NCBI GenBank assembly: GCA_023014485.1
Contig: JAJOZX010000996.1
Coordinates: 482,001-546,000 of the forward strand
DNA length: 64,000 nt
Reading direction: 5' to 3'
DNA from: Bathynomus jamesi
Lineage: Eukaryota; Arthropoda; Malacostraca; Isopoda; Cirolanidae
In this document: in pieces, positions 11,077 to 21,351 of the stretch
Layout: every line of letters starts with the position of its first letter
Position numbering within the stretch: position 1 is the stretch's first letter
Made by a program: the position numbers and the translations under genes
The notes under the pieces: model-generated
Database searches by the model: none
Told to the model about the DNA's origin: nothing
Seen by the model: the letters and a program-made list of their open reading frames with translations, nothing else

Positions 11077-11724
11077 CATTGTGTAGCATATATTGGAAAT
11101 CTAAATTTCTAAATTGGGAAATCAAGAAATCCTAGTTTTTCTGCTGTCTTTCCTTTTCAGCAAAATCTTTTCAAATCACCACTTTGCAAATTACCACTTT
11201 TGCATAATAAATTTTTCATTTCAGTAACTAAAACTGCTTTGTGGAACTTTTGGCAATTTTATAGTCCTGAAATATATGAAAATTACTCTGATTGACTTCA
11301 AGACATTTCCCATTTAGGTGAAGAGCGAGAAATATATGCTAAACTATTACTAAATTACTACTATTATTCGTATTATAACTAGTCATAAACTATCATACAT
11401 TTTACAAACCATAAATGACACGATTCTGTTAAACTTTTCAATTCTTACGTATCTTATTAAATTTTAACATTTTAAAATTTATTTTCGAGACCCTCCAGTT
11501 AAGGTACGAATACAATATGCCCTGAAAACAAAAGTACGCTTACTAAATGTTCATAAAATGTTTACAAACGTTCTATATATGTTTAGAACGTAAACGAAGA
11601 CGTTTGGGGGGGACATTCGCAAGACGAGACTTTTGCAAAAAAGACGAGACGGAATGGAACATTGAGAAATTTTCTTGCAAAAACAATGAAACAAAATAAT
11701 CTAATCTAACCAAATCAAATATGG
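11075..11724. other. Unassigned AT-rich sequence
   Basis: No coding potential or recognised repeat was found in this stretch. Confidence 0.4.
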
Positions 11725-11815
11725 TCTAATTTAACCTAGGTTTACCTAACCTAACCTAAGTTAACCTAGCGTAATCTAACCTAACGTAATCTAACTTAAC
11801 TTAGAAATTTCCTAG
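11640..11815. repeat. CCTAA-rich block related to 56560-56907
   Basis: Degenerate CTAAC/CCTAA units fill 11698-11806. The preceding sequence (ACAATGAAACAAAATAATCT...) and the unit order AATCTAACC-AAATC-TGGTCTAA resemble the block at 56596-56680. It therefore looks like a dispersed repeat with telomere-like content rather than a pure telomere insertion. Confidence 0.6.
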
Positions 11816-12164
11816 ACAGTAGGAATTAAATATTTCTCTACATAGTTTTAAAAAAAAAATTTATGCTGGTTTTTGTCTTGATGTTTAAATTATAATACTC
11901 CCTAAATTACCATTTGAAAAGGGGCATACCTCCCCACCCCCACTCGCATAACTTACACTACGTGTGTACAGCGACACCAGACACAATGCATGTAATTAAC
12001 TAGTCCAACTTTAAAGATGGGACGCACGCAGAATTTACAAAAAAAAATCAAAAACAAAAAAAATCCACAAATGAGTTGAAATGTTAGAAAAAAAGGTAAG
12101 AGTGTATATAAAGTAACGCAAATAAAGAGCCAAATCCAATTTGAACTGGTTTAAACTAGTTTCA

Positions 12165-12800
12165 ACTTGTTTTTATCGTGACCCGACAATTCAGCGCAGG
12201 ACAATTCAGCGCCGACAATTCAGCGCCGACAATTCAGCGCAAGACAATTCAGCACAAAGACAATGCAACGCAAGACAATTCAGCGCAAGACAATTCAGCG
12301 CGAAAATACCAACAAAGAAGAAGAAAGAACAAATCCAGAGGGAAGAGAGGCTTGCAACTGTTAGGTTAGGTTAGGTTAGGTTAGGTTAGATTAGGTTTCT
12401 AGTTTTTTAAATTAAATCTTAATTTTAACAATTCTAACAAATTTTGTTTTTTTAAATAAAATTTTAATAATTATACTCCTTTGAATTTTATCTCAGATTT
12501 GTCACTCCTTCGTTATGTCACTCCTTCGTTACGGTATTTATGTCACTCCTTTGTTATGTCACTCCTTTGAAATGTCACTCCTTCGATACAGACCCAATTT
12601 AGCATATATATAAATATACAAATTTTTCTCTTTTTTATTTATTGCGATTTATTTTTATTATTTTTAACTAAACTTTTAACTGTACTGACTTGCGCTGAAT
12701 TGTCTTTGCGCTGAATTGTCGGCGCTGAATTGTCGGCGCTGAATTGTCGGCGCTGAATTGTCCTGCGCTGAATTGTCGGTGCTCCGTTTTTATAACTCTT
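12165..12800. mobile_element. Foldback element with minisatellite arms
   Basis: The left arm (about 12179-12303) is a run of seven to eight 14-16-bp units of the form GACAATTCAGCGC. The right arm (about 12687-12783) is the reverse complement of the same kind of array. Spacer variants between units (CAG, C, C, then CAA/CAAA) occur in the same order in both arms, so the arms descend from one ancestral terminal array. The loop holds TTAGG units at 12360-12396 and a second minisatellite (TGTCACTCCTTCGTTA, five copies, 12496-12588). No coding sequence is present; the short ORFs simply translate the repeat. Confidence 0.75.
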
Positions 12801-13114
12801 AAAAACATTTTCAACACCTTTCATAAACCTTATTATGGAATATACAGTTGTTATAAAAAGTACATGTAATAAATATTACTCGTCCATGTTCACTCGCGTT
12901 AATACAACTCAAATCGGATTTGTCTCTTCATTCGCTTTACTTTATACCCCCTCCCCCCCACGGTATAACTAATAATAATTCTATATAAAACTCGCATGAT
13001 CTTACACGCATATGTGTATTCTAAATTCTTATACCATCTCAGAAAATCGTAGCTAATCTTACGCATTCTCAGCAAATCTGAGACCTATATAAATAAACCT
13101 AATTACACACGAGA
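12801..13114. other. Unassigned sequence
   Basis: No gene or repeat was recognised. Confidence 0.35.
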
Positions 13115-13262
13115 AAGGCGGGCTAAATCTTTGAGCTTCGGTGCCGTAGGGGCTGCGAATGAATTACCTGAAAAGATACGTGCAGCGGCATTAGAATCAA
13201 AATCAGACTTCAAAAGACACATTCAAACGCTTCAATGTTCTTTTTTATATTAAAAGCCTTAG
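13115..13262 (+). mobile_element. LINE reverse-transcriptase C-terminal scrap
   Basis: The frame SFGAVGAANELPEKIR then ALESKSDFKRHIQTL resembles the extreme C-terminus of Jockey/CR1-type reverse transcriptases (a WNxLP-like motif followed by a SFKxHL-like motif). Only ~45 codons remain. Confidence 0.55.
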
Positions 13263-13296
13263 ATTGTATCTTTTCCTTACAATTTAAATGTATTTT

Positions 13297-13302
<6 letters not shown>

Positions 13303-13374
<72 letters not shown>
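13303..13374. repeat. (GA)n microsatellite
   Basis: It has about 36 uninterrupted GA dinucleotides; any ORF across it is spurious. Confidence 0.98.
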
Positions 13375-13376
<2 letters not shown>

Positions 13377-13471
13377 ATTCACCGCATCTCATTTATTCAT
13401 ATCCTCATATGATAAAAACGTTTGAGGATCTCCCTTTTCAAAGTTAATATTAAACTATGTGATTTGCTAAA

Positions 13472-13478
<7 letters not shown>

Positions 13479-13521
<43 letters not shown>
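13479..13521. repeat. (AT)n microsatellite
   Basis: A pure AT dinucleotide run. Confidence 0.97.
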
Positions 13522-13526
<5 letters not shown>

Positions 13527-14519
13527 TAATTCTTGAGGTAATATCTCATCTCCCCTCTCAGTTTCTTTTCGTTATTTCCCCTCAGTCCTGTATTCCCCTT
13601 CTCTTTTTTATTAAAACTTATATATGTATGCATTATGTACGTGTATACTGTATGTATATATGTATTATGTATGTTCTTTGCTTCACTGCTCTATTTGTTC
13701 ATTGTTCATTTGGCTGGATTAATGTACATTACTATTGTTTATTCATTTCTCGTGTGTAATCTAGGACTAAAGACATTACTTGCGATTGTTCAGTTCTTAT
13801 CTTTCGGGTACGAGTATAATAATTGATTTCTTTGTATGGTATTAGTATAATACCTTCAATAATGACATTGCATTTGTTATATCGATAATGATAACACTGG
13901 GGAACAAATTTCAACTTTTTGTCTATTGAATTAGATTTGACAGTTAGTTCTAGGTAATTTGGGTGCGCTGAGCACGAACTTTTACTCGGTTTTGCTCTAT
14001 CAGGTCCTGATTTTGCTCAACACCCCTCCTCTTTCGTCGTATTCATAAAAAGGTTTTTTCTCAATACTCGCTAAGTCTTTTTGCAGTTACACATTATGCA
14101 ACTAGGTTTTTATCTAGGTATTTGTACCTATTGTTATGGTATTGTTGTATTATGTATATTTTTATATGTAACACCCTAAAAATATTTTTAATTTTGTCAT
14201 TTTTAACCCATTTTAATATTAGTAAATTAAGCTAAAAATATCATAGAATTCTAAAATTTTCTCGAGCGTTCCTGTTCTCTGTAGAGTATTCTAGAGGGAC
14301 AACTAAAATATATAAAAGCGACTCGTTTCCAGAGTTAATCAGTCAATTCAGTCAGTCAGTCAGTTGAGTTAGTTAATTAAGTTTGGGCATTAACATAATT
14401 TTGAATTGGCATATGATTTAGTGAGTAATTTTGTCATCGTGATTTAATATAGTTGATTTAATTAGACGTAATTTATATTGTACCTACTCATCCGTGTTTC
14501 TAGTTTAATTTCATAGATT

Positions 14520-14578
14520 GTAAGTACCTATTTCATAATAAGTACCTATTTAAACTAATTTTTGTGTTTATATTTCAG
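14520..14578 (+). other. Possible 59-bp 5' UTR intron
   Basis: It starts GTAAGTACC and ends TATTTCAG, just upstream of the first ATG of the CACTG-transposon gene. A GTAAGT donor and a pyrimidine-AG acceptor fit a short arthropod-type intron. This is inference from splice signals only. Confidence 0.4.
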
Positions 14579-14625
14579 ATTTTCTTAAATTTATATGAAT
14601 TAAGGGCTTTAAATACCTTTACAAA

Positions 14626-16562
14626 TTGGCAGAACAATCAAGCAATATGTCATCAAGCACTAGAAAGTTCAAATGCAAAAACAACCCTGATTCCTTCTGT
14701 TATATATGTGGAAATTTTACACTTCCACATCAACGAGCAAATATAACTGACTTCGTAAAAAGAGCTTACTTAGCTTATTTTGGCATAAAACTGGGGGACC
14801 AAGATAAATCGTGGGCTCCACATAAAGCCTGCACTATATGCATTGAAAGACTGCGACATTGGACGAAGGGTTCGGATTCAAAATACCTTTTGGAGTTCCG
14901 ATGGTAAGTTTATGATTTCATAAAACTACGTAATTTAATCACTAGTATACTGTAACTTACCTAAATGTAATTGTAACTTAGGTACATAAACAAAAATTTA
15001 CAGAAAATGTTTTAAGAATCTCAAATATTGCATAAGGTTGAAACACATAGAAATGTTAAATGTTTGGGTGATAACTTTTGATAAAATTCATAAAAACAAG
15101 TCTCTCGTCGCTTTTGTTAACGCTTTACAATTTTTTTTCCATATCAGGTGTGGCGAGAGCCTACTAACCACGAGACCGATTGCTACCTTTGCTTTGTCAA
15201 GACTTCGGGCTTCACTAAGAAAAATAAACATTGTATCGAGTACCCAAATTTCGACACCGCGATACGACCTGTGCTACATTCAAATGAGATCCCCATTCCA
15301 AAATTTAAGGGTCTGCCAACTCAAGAATTAGTTGAAGATGTTCCTGAAAATATTGTTATGCACTTTGAGGAGTCAGACACCGATTTTGACCCCAGTGTAT
15401 TTGAAAGTCAAAACGATCCGCAAAAGTTTAACCAGGCCGAGTTGAATGATCTTGTAAGGGATCTAAATTTGCCAAAAAAGGCTGCGGAAATTTTAGCTTC
15501 AAGACTTAAAGAGAAAAACTTGCTTACTTCAAACACATACATTTCATTTTACAGAAAAAGAGAAGAAGAACTTGTTAAATATTTTAGAACAGAGGATAGT
15601 TTAGTATATTGCTGCGACATAGTTGGTTTGTTAAAGAAGATGGGGGTTGAGTCTTACGATGCAAATGATTGGCGCTTGTTTTTAGACAGTTCGAAAAGAA
15701 GTCTTAAGTGTGTGTTGTTGCATAATGGCAATCTATACGGCTCGATACCGATTGGGCACTCAACAAAATTAAAAGAAAAGTATGAACATATAGAAAAGGT
15801 TTTAAATCTTATCAAATATAGGGAGCACGAGTGGATCATATGTGTTGACTTAAAATGGTTAATTTTCTACTAGGACAACAAGGAGGGTATACTAAATATC
15901 CCTGCTTCCTTTGCTTATGGGACAGCAGAGCCAAGGAAGAACATTATTTCAAACAAATCTGGCCAGCACGAACATCACTTACTGTCGGAGAAAAAAACGT
16001 AATTAATCCACCTTTAGTGAGCAGAGATAAAATCATATTTCCTCCTCTGCATATAAAACTAGGCCTCATTAAACAATATGTAAAAGCTTTAGATACGAAC
16101 GGCGAGTGTTTCAAATACATAACTTCAAAATTTCCAAGTTTAAGTTATGAAAAAATCAAGGCGGGAATTTTCGACGGTCCACAAATAAGAACAATGATTA
16201 AAGACAGCAATTTTCCTAATGTCATGAATGAACGCGAAAAAAATGGCTGGTTCTCATTCGTGGACTTGATAGAAAACTTTTTAGGCAATTATAGGGCAGA
16301 TAACTACGAAGAAATCGTAAAAAAACTTTTAAGGGACTACAAAGAGTTAGGTTGCAATATGAGCATAAAAATGCATTTTTTGAATAGCCATCTTGACCAA
16401 TTTCCAAGTAATTTAGGTGATGTAAGTGACGAACAAGGGGAGAGATTCCACCAAGATATCAAAATTATGGAGGAACGGTACCAAGGCCGCTGGGATTCCC
16501 ACATGATGGCTGATTACTGCTGGTGCTTGAAAAGACCTGCCATCAACAAGCAAATACGCTAG
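14626..16562 (+). pseudogene. Putative transposase of the CACTG transposon (RAG/CMC-like residue order), two frame breaks
   Basis: Exon 1 (14626-14903) encodes two cysteine pairs (FCYICGNF, CTICIERLRHW) around DQDKSWAPH. A GTAAGT...CAG intron at 14904-15147 joins it to VWREPTNHETDCYLC. A 1-nt loss near 14880 and another at 15849 break the frame. The rest carries FLDSSKRSLK (first Asp, 15685), CVDLK (second Asp, 15847), a CxxC (15903-15914), HFLNSH (HX4H, 16374-16391) and SDEQGERFH (candidate Glu, 16431 or 16440). Asp, Asp, CxxC, HX4H, Glu is the order known for RAG1, Transib and CMC transposases. From memory, homologues are numerous in arthropods and Hydra and listed as uncharacterised. Transposase function is inferred from that order plus the enclosing TIRs. 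Confidence 0.75.
14904..15147 (+). other. Intron of the CACTG-transposon gene
   Basis: The donor is ATG|GTAAGT and the acceptor TTTTTTTTCCATATCAG|GTG. Splicing joins GVPM to VWREP, restoring a motif that I know to be contiguous in family members. Confidence 0.75.
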
Positions 16563-17039
16563 AAAGTCTTACAAAAGAAAATTTTTGCCACAGTGAAAGC
16601 TTCATATCTGTTTGTTTTTTTATTTTAAGTCATTTCTATCGTTATAATGTAATTTTACTGTAGTTTGAACTGCTTGTATTCATGAAACTTGAAAAAAAAA
16701 TTTAACACATGACTTAATTTTTTAGTCCTAATTTGAAAAATCTGGAAAATGGCACATAGGCTGTCGACAAGAATCAGGACCTGATAGAGCCAAACCGAGT
16801 TGAAATTCGTATTCAGCGCACCCAAATTACCTAGAATCAAGTGTCAGATATCATTCAATAAAATACGTGTTGCCCAGTGTAATTTAAGATTAATAAATAC
16901 CGTAATTAATAATACTTATTCGTGATTTATTTATTATTAATAATAATAACTATCTTTTTTATTTTTAATAGGAGTTTAAGGGCTTAAGGGCCAAATTAAA
17001 TAAAATAAAGAGTCCAGCTTCAAAATTATTTATGTTATT

Positions 17040-17125
17040 GTAAATTGTAAGACTTATATGTATTTATTTTATTATTAATAAAGGATATTCAATTCAATTC
17101 AATGTGGTTTTATTCTCATTTAATG
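17040..17125. other. AT-rich spacer
   Basis: Short non-coding sequence between the CACTG transposon and a SINE. Confidence 0.4.
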
Positions 17126-17224
17126 TATGTAAGCCATCGACCGTAACTCATTCGGTAACACTGTTTCTCTATAAGCGAACCGAAGACACTGAGGTGGGGT
17201 GGGGGGGGTTCGAATTCTGATAAC

Positions 17225-17256
<32 letters not shown>

Positions 17257-17325
17257 GAGAGTTAAAGCAGTAAGCCGCATTTGTTGGCCTGAGCGCTGTG
17301 CCATTTTCTGACCCTCCTGATCTAT
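17126..17325 (+). repeat. tRNA-derived SINE, family T1
   Basis: It has a tRNA-like head: a CCGTAACTCATTCGGTAA A-box region, a ...GGGGTTCGAATTCTG B box, an (ATA)n run at 17225-17257, then GCGCTGTGCCATTTTCTGAC. The copies at 24667 (plus) and 17913 (minus) share the same order. The heads are too diverged for a working tRNA. Confidence 0.75.
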
Positions 17326-17677
17326 TACTATTTATAATGTATGTAAATAAGTTCGCCATATATAAAGTTTTGACTAAGGAAAAAATAAGCCAGAGCGAAG
17401 CGGTATGCAAAGAAAATAAACTACGGCATCTGTACCGAATGGTGCGGCCTCCAGTGGAATACATTAAGGCTAAATTTTACATACCTGAATTATTTCCCTG
17501 AAAATTTTTTTTTTTTTAAATTGCACGTTTCGTATAAGGAATAAAACACCTTTAAAATTAGGGAAATAAAAATCAAAATAAAATATCATGAACCATGGTT
17601 GTTTTTGGTTGTAATTGTACGTGATTAATTGGGTTGTCCAGAATCAAATTAGGAACTTAATGATAATGAGTGAAGAG
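17326..17677. other. Short ORF-bearing but unassigned stretch
   Basis: A frame ending at 17501 (KLRHLYRMVRPPVEYIKAK) has a protein-like composition and may be a C-terminal transposase scrap, but I could not assign it. Confidence 0.3.
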
Positions 17678-17912
17678 GATCAGGGATCTTTCCGGTCTGG
17701 CGGACTGCTACAGATTTTTACGAAACTTAGCAAATCACTTATTTATAAATTTTGTCCTAAGGAAATGTAAGTTAGGTTAGGTTAGGTTTAGTTAAGTTAG
17801 TTAAGTTACGTTAGGAATTAGACATTTCCTTAGGATAAAATTTGTAACTAATTGATTTGCTAAGTTTCGTGAAAATCTGTAGCAGTCCGCCAAACCGTAA
17901 AGATCAAGGATC
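17678..17912. mobile_element. Foldback MITE enclosing TTAGG units
   Basis: The ~93-bp left arm (17678-17770) and its complement (17823-17912) share GCGGACTGCTACAGATTTTT, AACTTAGCAAATCA and TCCTAAGGAAATG. The ~50-bp loop is GTTAGGTTAGGTTAGG followed by degenerate TTAG units. No ORF is present. Confidence 0.8.
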
Positions 17913-18062
17913 AGAAATTGGCACAGCGGTTAGATCAGACGAATGCGGTCCATTGCGCTAATTCCAACATCATCGGGATTCGAATACCCGGTTTCAGTGT
18001 CTTCGCTTCGTTTAATAGGAAAATGGTGTTACTCGTACCCACTGGGCCAAGGGCGATGGCAT
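17913..18062 (-). repeat. tRNA-derived SINE, family T1 (reverse copy)
   Basis: On the minus strand it reads CATCGCCCTTGGCCCAGTGG, GAAGACACTGAAACCGGG, TATTCGAATCCCGATG (B box) and ...CGCTGTGCCAATTTCTGA. This mirrors 17126-17325 and abuts the foldback element. Confidence 0.7.
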
Positions 18063-18106
18063 TTTAGGAACATGGTTTTTAGAAACTGATAGGCTGAATG
18101 CTTATA

Positions 18107-19328
18107 CAGGGTGTACATAAAGTCAGGATCTATTTTTGTGAAGCACTTGGAAATTATATGGAATTCAATCATAAAATGATAAAGTGGTAACATTTATTAA
18201 ATAATTAAGAGTAGGATTCGACGTGACGCCCATCAGTATCCCTGCACAGCTCAAATCGTTCCGCAGCATTTCTAAACACATTCTGGAGCATTTGCGGGGT
18301 TATGTTATCTGCAGCAGTTCGTATACGTGTACGTAAGTTTTCAAGACTCGTAATCTTCGTCTGATAGACGTGCGATTTGATAAAGCCCCATGCAAAGAAA
18401 TCTAAAGGGGTTAAATCTGGTGATCTCGCTGGCCAAGGTCTTAAGTTGCTTCCGCGTCCGATCCAGCGATTTGGAAAACGTCCATTTAGATAATCCTGAA
18501 CAATTTTGGCATAGTGACAAGGAGCACCATCATGTTGATAGACGACGGTACTAACAATCCTATCCCCAATCAGCTGAGGTTCAAGGAATTGCTGCAACAT
18601 GTCCAGATAAATAAGCCCCGTAACTGTAGCTTTAGCAAAGAAAAAAGGACCATAAACCTTAGATTTTGTTAAACCCATCCAGACATTAACTTTAGGTGAG
18701 TCTCTTTCCCAACTTTGGACGAAATCATTCGGTCTTTCATCTGCCCAAATTCGACAGTTATGGCGATTTACTTTTCCACACGTATGGAAAGTGGCTTCAT
18801 CACTAAAGAGAATGTTGTCCATTAAATTATCACTCCAGATTTGTTCTACGAGATCAGCACACACAGCACTTCGTCGAGGGAAATCTTCCTCATGTAAATC
18901 ATGTAAAACCTGCAAATGATAGCTTTTCTTCTGCAAATTAACTTTCAGAATTTTGTGCACAGATGACGTCGGGAGGCCGAGTCTGTGTGATGCAGCACGA
19001 ACGGACGTACGTGGCTCCTCAGTGATAATTCCGCGTACTGCATTCACGGTAAGATCTGACATACACGGTCATCCTGATCTTGCTTCATCATTTACAGATC
19101 CCGTTCGTTTAAATTTGTTCACCAATTTTCGTATTGTCTTGTCTATTGGCCCCGGCTTATGAATTCTCCTTCTAAACTTCTCTCTGATGTCATTGTATTT
19201 CTTTCCCTCGATTCGCCAAATTACTATTGCCACACGCTCTTCTGTATTCATTCTAAGTGCTTCTGAAAAGAAAAATAGAAAAAAATAATTATTTCACAAA
19301 AATAGATCCTGACTTTATGTACACCCTG
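18107..19328 (-). mobile_element. Mariner-type element with perfect ~35-bp TIRs
   Basis: The ends CAGGGTGTACATAAAGTCAG... and ...CTGACTTTATGTACACCCTG are exact inverted repeats for about 35 bp. TA flanks both sides. The length of 1,222 bp and a single transposase frame make it a nearly autonomous copy. Confidence 0.93.
18205..19251 (-). CDS. Mariner-type transposase (DD42D-like spacing), one in-frame stop
   Basis: The frame runs 349 codons from MNTEERVAIVIWRIEG with a single TGA at 19071-19069, inside the linker where family members read RSGRP; CGA to TGA explains it. An HTH region (residues 1-110) precedes ILFSDEATFHTCG, YQHDGAPCHYAK and WPARSPDLTPLDFFAWG. I count 42 residues between the second and third Asp. 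Both catalytic and HTH parts look intact apart from the stop. Translation could also restart at MSDLTVNAVR (19062), losing the first HTH. Confidence 0.87.
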
Positions 19329-20494
19329 TATATATAACCTAATTAAGCAGAGAAACTCCCTGCGTCAAATTAGAGCCCCCACAGTGCAGGAAATCAATCA
19401 AATTCATGACCTCACAGATCACCAATTTAATCAATGTAAAACAAACCGATAATTGGAAAAATTACATCAACATAATTAACCACAAAACAAACAGCACCCA
19501 ACTTTGGAACACATTAAAGAAAATCCATACTTCCCGCACAAGCCCCTCACCTACACATGAAACCTTATTCACAAACCAAAACAAAATTTCTTCCCCAAAG
19601 CAACACTGCAATATACTCATGAAACATTATTCAAAAACCAGCTTCAAACCAACCTTCCCCCACAATAGGAAAACTTTAAGACAAATTCATAATACTCCAA
19701 TCAACCCAGACTTAGCTCCTCCTTTCACTACCAATTACACAAAGGCTGTCATAAACTCACTTAAAAATTCTCATGCAGAAGGCCCAGACCATATATCCAA
19801 CAAACACTTAAAGTACTTAGGACTCAACGCCACTGCGACACTCACCAACTTATTTAACTCTTCCTGGCTTCACAATGCCATCCCCCATATCTGGAAACAT
19901 GCCTATATTATACCCATTCTAAAACCCAACAAACCTCCCACTCAACCAGCCTCATATCGACCCATTTCCTTACTATCCACAATATCCAAAGTCTCAGAAA
20001 AGCTAATCCTCAACAGAATCCAACCTCACATCCCACTCAACAACAACTCTACTTACAAACCTCACTCAACACATCCTTGACTGCTTTAGCCAAAAAATAC
20101 CCCCATCTCGCACTCTCCTCGCCACCATAGATATCAACAAGGTACCCCCATCTCGCACTCTCCTCGCCACCATAGATATCAACAAGGCATTTGACACAGT
20201 CCCTCGCCACATACTAGCACAAAAAATACTAGAAACTCGCATCACAAATAATGACAGAAAGTGGTTCAAACTTCATAGCAGTTAGACAGGCCCAAGTTAT
20301 ACACAATGATACAAACTCCAAAACCTACAGACTATACAATGGAGTCCTCCAAGAAGCCATCTTATCTCCTACCCTCTTCAACCTCTTCATGCACGACCTA
20401 CCACAGCCAGATTTCCCTCATATCAAGGTGACTTCATATGCAGACGATCTCTCCATTACATCACAGCACCCAAACCGAAACACAGCCACCTCTC

Positions 20495-21351
20495 CAGTGG
20501 CGTAGCTAGAGTTTGTGCCGCCCGGGGCGGTCCTTGAGTTTGCCGCCCCCCTGAAACACAACACAATACACATAACAAACATACTTAAACAAAAAGTGAA
20601 AACGACGTATAGAAAAAAACCTGTGAAAAATATTAGGACAACATATTTACTTCTGAAGTGAAAAAATTAACTACAACATTCTACACAGTTATTTTTCTTG
20701 CTTTTCTGTTAGCAAAATCTTCGATGACATTGTCGAAGTCTATTTCGTCTGTCAATTGTTGTTCTATAGACAGTATGGCAAGATTTCTCAACCGCAAGGT
20801 GCTCATAGTAGATCTTAGGTAATTCTTTATCAGTTTTAGTTCAGAAAAACTCCTCTCACAGCTAGCAACACTAACAGCAATTGTGAGAAAAATCCGCAGC
20901 AGTATTACAATATTTGGAACCGAGTTACCAAGATTATACTTTACAGCTAATACCAGCATATTAGTTTTGATATTGATTATTTATAAATATTAAACGTATA
21001 TTTATAGATTATAATGTATTTACAGAACTTTATGGGTTATTTCCCTTTTTAATGAAATAAATGCATTTATACCAATGCTATTATTAATTAAGCACAACTA
21101 AGCGCTTAAATAGGTATGATGGTCAATAAGGCCATCTTCAAGGGAACACAATCCTTACCATTGTCGGAAATTAACGAAGTAAGCAGTGTTTTCGTGGAAA
21201 AATAAAATTGTGTCTGGCGTCTTGTATCCTTCTATTGTCCCGACATAAAAAAAAACTTTTTTTTTCATTGCAGTAGACCAAAAGTGCCGCCCCTCAAAAA
21301 GTGCCGCCCGGGGCGGACCGCCCCCTCCGCCCCCCTATAGCTACGCTAGTG
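20495..21351 (-). mobile_element. Non-autonomous hAT with 8-bp TSD
   Basis: The ends are CAGTGGCGTAGCTAG and ...TAGCTACGCTAGTG, flanked by perfect CACCTCTC repeats (20487-20494, 21352-21359). GC-rich CCGCCCGGGGCGG motifs sit inside each end. The interior keeps only the C-terminal transposase exon. Confidence 0.92.
20681..20959 (-). CDS. hAT (ZMYM1-like) C-terminal dimerisation fragment
   Basis: The 92-aa frame contains SVASCERSFSELKLIKNYLR and LRLRNLAILSIEQQL. This is the typical hAT dimerisation motif of the group related to ZMYM1-like proteins. The catalytic domain has been deleted. Confidence 0.8.
   Translation of the reverse strand: MLVLAVKYNLGNSVPNIVILLRIFLTIAVSVASCERSFSELKLIKNYLRSTMSTLRLRNLAILSIEQQLTDEIDFDNVIEDFANRKARKITV

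Larger units (their letters stand above)
13895..16879 (+). mobile_element. Complete CACTG-ended DNA transposon with ~125-bp TIRs
   Basis: The left end begins CACTGGGGAACAAATTTC and the right end is ...TGTTGCCCAGTG. Inside the ends, long homologous arms continue (left ~13930-14016, right ~16757-16850), sharing GGTAATTTGGGTGCGCTGA and CTATCAGGTCCTGATT with their complements. TAA flanks both ends (13892-13894, 16880-16882) as a likely 3-bp target duplication. CACTG termini with 3-bp duplications recall CMC/Chapaev-type transposons. The single gene inside is described at 14626-16562. Confidence 0.85.

Noticed and set aside
12179..12310. Regular short repeats resembling a CRISPR array
   Set aside because: Units are 14-16 bp with 0-4 bp between them, so there are no spacers. 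The array is one arm of a foldback element in eukaryotic DNA.
12360..12396. True telomere or telomere fusion
   Set aside because: The TTAGG run is under 40 bp, lies in the loop of a foldback element and is flanked by unrelated minisatellite.
13235..13447. ORF with a long Arg-Glu repeat
   Set aside because: It translates the (GA)n microsatellite.
15840..15873. Programmed -1 frameshift in the CACTG-transposon gene
   Set aside because: The sequence TTAAAATGG is not a canonical slippery heptamer, and another 1-nt break lies near 14880, so simple indels are more likely.
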